Assembly (NCBI RefSeq): GCF_029227915.1
Contig: NC_079876.1
Span: 31,405,828 to 31,469,827, forward strand
From: Hydractinia symbiolongicarpus
Lineage: Eukaryota; Cnidaria; Hydrozoa; Anthoathecata; Hydractiniidae
Direction: 5' to 3'
DNA: 64,000 nt
Shown: piece after piece, positions 57,311-64,000 of the stretch
Numbering within the stretch: position 1 is the first letter of the stretch
Layout of the letters: the number at the start of each line of letters is the position of its first letter
Program-made: the position numbers and the translations under genes
Notes under the pieces: generated by a model
The model's database searches: none
Told to the model about the DNA's origin: nothing
Seen by the model: the letters and a program-made list of their open reading frames with translations, nothing else

Positions 57311-58500
57311 TCCTCATTCCCTCTATTCGCGAAAACCGCATGGCATCGTAGTAGTTGTATTCAAGAAGTATTTCCTTAAAGTATATTATTTCACCAAAGT
57401 TGGCTTAAGCGTCAGCTAATTATTATGGCAATTGGTTAAATTTATTCCGGCCTACCTGACTTTTTTTTCTTCTAATTTTTCTTCTGCAGTTTTTAAGTGA
57501 GGAAAGGAAAAAGATTCAGGTGGACCCTGATTTCAATTTTTGACAGTTAAAAAAACGAACTTTGAATTTTCGAAATATTCCTGCATAATTTCGTAATTAC
57601 TCATAATTATGCGAATTTAAATGTTACTTAAAAATGGCAGGGGTAATAGAAGCAGTGATCAGAAACCGAAGAAGCTTTACCCTAAAAAGGCCTTTAGCGC
57701 TTGAAATGAAATTTTATACCAAATGCAATGTTATTCACATTTTTAACGAACCAAAGCTTTGTGGGCAAGCATATGAATACACCGTCGACTTTTCTTTCTT
57801 TTTTTGGGAAATCTCCTCTGTACCTTTCCTTTTCAAAACACATTTTTAACTGCGCTACTTCGTCCGCTCTGTTTGTTGAGCACTTTGTTTTTAACGCTGT
57901 GGACATGCTATAGATGTATTTCTTTGAAGAAACTCTTGTTGTTTTTTCATAGTACATGTGAGCATGTGAGGTCACAAAGAACGTAGAAAAGAAAGTTTGT
58001 GGAAAAGCCTGGTGTTTATCATCAGTACTTTTTCTTACTTCAGTTGTACACTACGTCCTGCTCAATCAGCGAGATCCATTTACAGGAGGTAGGGTGTTTA
58101 TGAACATTTTTAAGCAATAAAATGGAATTATGAAGTACGGAGTATGACATCAGAATAAAAGAAATGACAATAAGCAGAATTATTTATTAAAAAGCAAAAA
58201 CAAACCACCCTAACAGCTAATGATCATGGAAACCATCCCCAACAGCTGCCGTCTATTCATATGTAAATTAGACGGCACCGGCTGAACAACTTATTACTTA
58301 ATTCTCGACACCTTAAACAAATAAAGTTAGCTAACGTTGGGGTCTAGGTTGATTAAAAAGCTTTCGTTTTACTTTCCTTTTGTCAGTGAGGCTCGTTGAA
58401 CGTGCCTCACCGACAACTTATTTATATTATTCTTCACGCCGACAATTAAAATTTTACCCAATCGGCGACGTGAATTCAGATTGTAAATTCAAAATCAAGG
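57311..58500. other. Copy-2-specific sequence, origin unclear
   Basis: Absent from copy 1, where TTTAATT continues directly into GGTTAAATATTGG. No recognised gene. A GCCGTCTA/TAGACGGC hairpin lies near 58246-58275 and a GTGAGGC/GCCTCAC hairpin near 58387-58411. Confidence 0.45.
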
Positions 58501-58508
58501 AGGGTCCC

Positions 58509-60732
58509 CCTGACGCTCTCCTGACAGGGTCGGATCCAGGTTTTTTATGTAACTAAGCAACAAAAGTTTTTTGGGAGATTACCGCCCAGAATGGGCGTTA
58601 AAATACGCCAATTGGGCGGACCTAAAAGTAACAAAATTTATCACCTTCTTCAGGCTTTTTCCAGCGTTATAAAGTACAATAAGTAACAATATACATTAAA
58701 AAATATACAGCTAAAATATATAAAACATGTAAACTATGTATAAATCAATCAGCAAATAAATATATTTCAAAAAGCCTTTATCTCTTATTCTTTTTAGTAA
58801 ACTCATCTATTACTTCATCAGAGTGATTGACCTGTTAAACATGATAACTGCTAGGCTGCTTAACCTTTTCTCTGACATCGTGATATCTGTTGGTAGAGCA
58901 CCTTGATAGTTTTTCCAAATAATCCCCCACATATCCAACTGGGCATATGTTACTATGGGCCAGAATATCACTCGTAAACAATCGCAGAAAATCTTTAAAC
59001 TTAACGTTCTAGTTAAATCAAAATACCTTCACAGAAATACCAGCAACACCTCTCCTGGGCTCAACAATTGTGTTGCATAAATTGTCCATTTGTTTATATC
59101 ATAAGCTTTGAGAGGTGGTTTTAATAGGGTTTGAAAAATATATAGAGTGACCCACATTTTAAAGGTACTGCCTGCATCACATATAGTTTACTCCTGTCAG
59201 GAATCGAACCTGAACCTTTTACGAAATTGTATCATAAATATCATACCATTTGATCACAGGAGTTTAGACATTTAGTAAAAAATTATTATACTTCAACTAA
59301 ATTAAAAATTGATAAAACGCACATTAAATGATGACCAAATGAAGGATTTTGAAACACATTTTGCTTACTCAATTATGGCCAGTTCTCTTGACTTGGTCTT
59401 TGTATACACATCACAACCATCCGATAAACATTGCACAAAATATTGTCAAGCGGTTGATCAAAATTCTCAAAAGCCAAGGTTTCATTACGAATCAGCAACA
59501 CAGAAATAGATCAGTAAAGAGAGTTACCATCTCCACTGACACTACATAACAAAAAAATACATCAGATAGAAAGGTAGTTATGAAATAAAAAATATTAGTA
59601 AGATTAGCAAGATTTTTTCTATCCATATTGTTATAGCTATATAACATTGTCAAGTAGTCTTGGTGGAGGGCACCACTACGGTGACTTGGCTTGAAAATTG
59701 ATGGATACGTTTTCCATCCTTAATACAGCTCTGTTTCTACTCATCATACTGGCTCCACATTCTCTCAAAATCCAACCACTAGTGTATCTTGCTAGGTATA
59801 AAATGACAAATGAAGCACCACTTGAACACTTCAGAATTTTTTTGAGTGTATTTTTCTTTTCGTTTATTCATTTGGGGAGGTTTGAGTATAGAAAATAACA
59901 CAAGACAAAGCAGTAGCTACAAACTCATTTTGTTGAAAAAATATAGCACCAGAAGTTTCATACAGAACAGGATCAGTGAAAGAACTTAGTGAACGCACAT
60001 TCTCAGCTACTATAGTGAATAATAAATAACTATCTCATTCACAAAAAGATATTTTTGCAGAGAAACCTAGCTAGCTACTTTAAAATAATCTTTTCAAGCC
60101 AAAAAAATCTGATATTTTAGCTTAGGGAATAAACTATACATACTACTACACACTGGGTACTTGAAATTCATAAGAAATAGTAAAAAAGACATCCAGAAAC
60201 CTAAAAGTTCACACTACCTCTACCGTCCATCTTTGGTTGATTTGTTCTAAACACGAACAAAGTGGACTGTTTGCATTCATCTTGTTACGGTTGAGAAATT
60301 CTGTCTACCTTGCCTTTTTTTTGCTTATTTGCGTATACGCGATGGCAAAGTAGTTTTTCATCTCCGCATTCTCGCCATGCAAAAAAGCAAATATATCAAC
60401 TTTGACACGCTTACTTGCTTATTCTTTAATAAGCGAGAAAGCAAAGTTGCTTTTCGTTCGCTTGGTCAGAGGAGTATCTATCTACTTTGTTTGGGAAAGT
60501 GAATAAGCGCAATAAGCAAAAACACAACTTCCTTACCAGACTTCCTAAAAAATGCAGGGAAAACTATACACACGAGACGCGTGTGGGCTTTTTCTCTACG
60601 TTTTTGAAAGTAAGCGCGCGCTTATCTTGCTTATACCTTCATCCGACCCTGCCAGTTTGAATTGTACTTTGGATTTTTTCTATTTTTCGCGGCCTTGTAC
60701 CGTGTAGTTCCCGTAATGCCGAGAGCGTCAGG
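58509..60732. mobile_element. Nested inverted termini, probable hAT-like element
   Basis: The outer 12-bp arms CCTGACGCTCTC (58509-58520) and GAGAGCGTCAGG (60721-60732) are exact inverted copies. Inside them, CAGGGTCGGATCCAGG (58525-58540) and CCTTCATCCGACCCTG (60636-60651) form a second pair of the hAT-associated CAGGGTCGGAT type. About 2.1 kb lies between, without a recognisable transposase. The right side holds repeated AATAAGC/GCTTATT motifs. The interval is absent from copy 1. It may be one element with complex ends or one inserted next to another. Confidence 0.55.
59190..59263 (-). tRNA. tRNA-like sequence, probably not functional
   Basis: On the minus strand 74 bases give a perfect 7-bp acceptor stem (ACTCCTG/CAGGAGT), a 4-bp D stem (ATCA/TGAT) and a perfect T arm (TCAGG-TTCGATT-CCTGA). 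A 5-bp anticodon stem TATGA/TCGTA with loop TACAATT can be drawn, but it leaves extra bases on both sides. Position 33 would be A instead of U, and the anticodon CAA (Leu) does not fit a short variable arm. It lies inside the hAT-like insertion and looks like a tRNA-derived sequence or SINE head, not a working gene. Confidence 0.4.
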
Positions 60733-61372
60733 AACCCGGGCTAGTTAAATATTGGTTAATTATGGTAACTAGATTATCTGTGCAGCCAGGAGAGGACGTG
60801 AATTTGATAGAAAGTTTTCAATTGATTTGTCAATGCGAGTGCGAAGAAGAAGACTTTAGATATGTTTTAGTTGAGTTGAGCTTTTACTTTTCTACGGTTA
60901 ATTTTATTTATTTTATGTTTGCCAAGTTCCTTACACATAGCTAATGTGGAGACCAGGAAAACTCTTCCATATTTCTTTGCATCAAAACAAACAAGTTTCT
61001 GTTGTTGCCAGCTATAGCTATCTGCGTTCATTTTAGCGCAAGAATTTGTCAATATTCTTTTCTTACTCGTTTATGGTAGAATTTCTTGTTTTTTAACTGA
61101 AAAATTTGTGCATAAAAGTTTGTTTAATTTTGTATAAAAATATATAACATGTGTTTCTTAACAAAAACGCTTTTATAAAATCAAGACTCATATTTAATTT
61201 TTTCTGGCATATGAGAAGAGTGAAACTCTGATCGCGACACTCGGGACCCGATACTTTGAAAAAATTTATTTTAATCGGGAAATCAATATGTAGATTCACC
61301 TCTCCAGCTGTAATTTATAAAATTTGAGTTGCGAACAGTCGTTAAAGATATTGAATATATTGAATGCTTAGC

Positions 61373-61800
61373 TCTCGTTGAGGTCGGACGTATCTAAAAC
61401 GCTCCGGTCTTGGCGCGCTAAGTTGAAGAAAGAAAAAAGAAGACTAAAGCTTGAAGAGCTCCTGCTTTGACAGCTAAGTCCTTTTTGATTTATTATATAT
61501 TGTACTGCCTTCTTTACTTCATTTATATCTTTTCATTTCTTTAATTTGTTGTTTTGTTAGTTTTTAAATTATTGTTTATGTTAATAAATTGTTTTTATCC
61601 CAGTCAGTTTTTTATCCATCTATCATCTAATATGGTAGCTTTACTGTGTTGTGGGTTCCTGCTGCTCCTTCTGTGTAACATCGTAAGGAAATGGGCTTGC
61701 CTCAGATCCTTCAAACATAGTTTTGGAAGAGCACATAACCGTAGAATGATCTCCGTACGACTTAAAAATAACTTTATTCAGGTAGGAAACCCCACAAACT
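61373..61800. other. Upstream part of or flank to the terminal LINE
   Basis: The open frame 61554-61802 (hydrophobic first half, MLVFKLLFMLINCFYP, then basic) directly precedes the LINE frame. It could belong to the LINE 5' region, but I recognise no domain. Confidence 0.3.
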
Positions 61801-61807
61801 GATTTTT

Positions 61808-64000
61808 GTGTTCGTTGTATTTTTGAGCAATACAAAACCTTCGTTCAAAAGTAGCTCACCCAACAACAACGAAATGAGTCGACTAGATAGGAGTTTCTTT
61901 TCTATATCTTCACTTGATGCCTGCAATAGAGTTTCTGAAAGCCAGCTCACTCTCCAATTAAAATTAATGGCTTTATCAAAACTTAAGCCAAGCAGGCACA
62001 AGTATTTCTATTTTTTAATCCTCTTGTCAGGGGACATCTGCCTCAACCCAGGTCCTGTTAAGTATCCTTGTTCTTCATGCTTAAAACCTGTGGCAAAAAC
62101 ACACAAAGCACTTTCTTGTGACAGGTGTGGAATATGGGCTTATAAAAAATGTGAGCGTATTTCTGATAAAAAATATCAACAATTTATGAAGACTCCTGAA
62201 GATAAACTGTTTTTCGTTTGCAGTCCCTGTCTTTCTCGTAATTTGCCCTTTGCTAATGAGGAGTCATTTGGTGAAAAAATTCCGGACAACATCATTATTA
62301 CTATTGATGGAAACTTTGATTTTGAGGCAATCAGAAATGAGAAGGGCTTAAAAAAGACTATGTTAAACTTTTGTTACATCAAACAAAACTTGATGTATTC
62401 TCCATCTGTGAAACCAAAATTGATGACACCATCACTGACAATGACGTTAAAATTGATGGCTATGTTTGTTATAGGAATGATCGGAATAGACGAGGTGGGG
62501 GTGTTCTGATTTTTGTTAATGAAAACTTGGATAGCCACCTTTTGAAACACCTTTATTTCGAAAATGTTGAATCACTATGGGTGAAAGTGTGCCTGAAAAA
62601 AACTAAACCTATTTACGTGTGTGGGGTTTACTGGCCACCTGGAGGTAGTGATTTGCAGAGTACCGAAAACCTGTGTACTCATTTTAAACAGTGTTTTAAC
62701 AAGCTCCCAAAAAGAAGTTTTTATCTTGGGAGATTTTAACTGTAACATGCTTTCAAAATATGCTCTTTCGTCCAAAATAAAGAAATTATGTTCCACTCTT
62801 TTCCTAAAACAACATATTGCGGAGCCAACTCATGTTACTGAAAATAGTAGCACTCTTATAGACTTGATACTTTCGAACAGTTCTTGTATTTCTAAAACTG
62901 GTGTCATGGATGTAGGCATCAGTGATCAGGCCAAAATTTGAACCTAAAACTTTCAAGGTTCGTAACTACAAGAACTTCAGTGAAGAGGCTTTTCTGAAGG
63001 ACCTCGGGAATTTAGACTGGTCATATTTTAATAATTATGATGACCTTGATGAAGCATGTGAGAAACTGAATAAAAATGTTGAGACAGTGGCTGACAAACA
63101 TGCCCCTTTCAAAACACAAAGATTTTCTGGACGTGTTGAGGCATGGGTCACTGATGAATTAATAATAGTCATCAAAGAAAGAGACTTCTTGAGACGGAAA
63201 GCAACAAAAACAAAATCCATCATAGACTGGGAAGCTTTCAAGTAAAAAAGGAACCAGGTAATAGGTCTCAAAAATCGACTCAAAAACAAGTACTATAATG
63301 ACCTTTTGCAGGACTTTCAAAAACAGCCAAAACAACTTTGGAAAACCCTAAAAAAACTGGTTCCTGATAAGTCAGGGAATATTACCTCGATAAAACGAGT
63401 AGTCCAAAATGATGGTACAGAAACTTCTAACCTGAAAGAAATTTCCAACACATTTAATTCATTTTTTGTCAGTGTTGCCAAACTAGCCTCTAAATTTTCT
63501 TCTGACACTACTAATGTTAATCCACCTGTTAGAGGACACGATTTTCGATGGGCTCGTATTGAGACCAAAAGTGTCGAATAAATAATTAGTTCACTAAAAC
63601 TTAATAAAGCTATAGGCTTGGACGGAATTTGTTCACGACTGCTAAAAGCAGGTTCGTCAGTTTTAAGTATTTATTTATCAAGTCTTTTCAACAAATCTTT
63701 ATTTACTGGTTATGCACCTAAATAATCGAAGACTAAAAGGGTTTCGCCTATTTTTAAAAGTGGCAATAAAACAGATCCTACTAATTATCGGGCTATCTCC
63801 ATTTTGCCAATTCCTATGAAAATTTTTGAAAAGTTAGTGCATGAGTAAATGTCTCATTTTATTTCTGAGCACAACTTCCTGAATGACAGACAGTCCGGAT
63901 TTCGAAAACTCTTTTCCACAGAAACTGCAGTAGTCGATGTCTCTGATTTTATTCTTACTGAGCTCGACCAACAAAACTTTGTTTGTGCTGTGCTCATTGA
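61808..64000 (+). pseudogene. CR1-like LINE, broken, running off the window
   Basis: The first frame (61808-62509) carries SGDICLNPGP, then a PHD-like finger (CSSC, CDRC, YKKC, CSPC, with tyrosine in place of the usual histidine). After a shift near 62365 the apurinic endonuclease begins (FSICETKIDD, GGGVLIFVNE). After a second shift near 62717 it continues with ILGDFNCNML and LIDLILSN. The usual SDH reads SDQ. From 62922 one frame leads into reverse transcriptase (GLDGICSRLLKAG, SPIFKSGNKTDPTNYRAISI, NDRQSGFRK) with in-frame TAA at 63243, 63579, about 63723 and about 63846. The catalytic (F/Y)xDD block lies beyond the window. The copy is inactive. Confidence 0.85.
62030..62056 (+). other. 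2A-like motif in the LINE
   Basis: GDICLNPGP follows a hydrophobic run (YFYFLILLS). Viral and LINE 2A peptides have the pattern D-x-E-x-N-P-G-P, cleaving by ribosome skipping between G and P. 2A-like sequences are known in CR1/L2-type LINEs of marine animals. Here C stands at the E position, which may reduce or abolish activity. Confidence 0.6.

Larger units (their letters stand above)
38893..61372. repeat. Segmental duplication, copy 2
   Basis: Direct-orientation paralog of 24905-35166. It is about 22.5 kb because it also holds the 9.2-kb minisatellite (44281-53474), an extra ~300-400 bp in the receptor 3' flank (about 39025-39415, including C-rich tracts near 39040), about 700 bp near 56325-57010, and about 3.4 kb near 57311-60742. 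Homologous segments otherwise keep the same order. Confidence 0.85.

Overview
The window looks like AT-rich genomic DNA of an animal, most likely a cnidarian and perhaps a hydrozoan. This is inferred from the transposon mix (Maverick/Polinton, Penelope-like, CR1-like LINE, Ty3/gypsy, Helitron, tRNA-derived SINE) and from two receptors with somatomedin-B-like modules. There is no bacterial or organellar gene content. Only two long intact genes are visible. Both are on the minus strand, both appear to be single-exon, and they are about 90% alike: 25209-28919 and 39869-43573. Each encodes a secreted-entry receptor of about 1235 residues with two copies of a cysteine-rich module led by a somatomedin-B-like motif, a further ectodomain, seven membrane helices of class B/Methuselah-like type, and a C-terminal S-T-V that fits a PDZ ligand.

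The receptors sit in a large direct segmental duplication. Copy 1 runs from about 24.9 to 35.17 kb and copy 2 from about 38.9 to 61.37 kb. Comparing the copies dates later events. Copy 1 gained a 1051-bp element in a TTAA site and a 415-bp MITE with a 10-bp target duplication, and copy 2 keeps both empty sites. Copy 2 gained about 3.4 kb of transposon DNA near 57.3-60.7 kb and a 9.2-kb array of about 460 units of a 20-bp minisatellite. The array's presumed seed is present as little more than one unit in the matching place of copy 1.

From the left: 0-3.2 kb has no recognised gene. About 3.25-9.19 kb is bounded by long degenerate inverted repeats and may be one large DNA transposon, carrying internal tandem repeats and an inserted LINE 3' end. 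A tandem block of Helitron-like copies lies at 9.64-10.06 kb. A broken Maverick/Polinton occupies about 10.2-15.3 kb, with remnants of a capsid-like protein, packaging ATPase, HNH nuclease, a membrane protein and the N-terminal part of a protein-primed-type DNA polymerase. A probable last exon of a MAM-domain gene lies at 16.4 kb, and a second Helitron-like tandem block at 17.18-18.33 kb. Retroelement debris follows at 20.5 and 23.6-24.6 kb, then the duplicated receptor region. Within copy 1 are a Penelope-like GIY-YIG remnant and several MITEs, and a SINE lies between the two copies. The window ends inside a broken CR1-like LINE that carries a 2A-like motif.

The most unusual items are the receptor pair with its patchy gene-conversion pattern, the phase-perfect 20-bp array with its seed in the paralogous locus, and the unclassified long-inverted-repeat element. 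Identities rest on motif recognition by eye and no database search was run.
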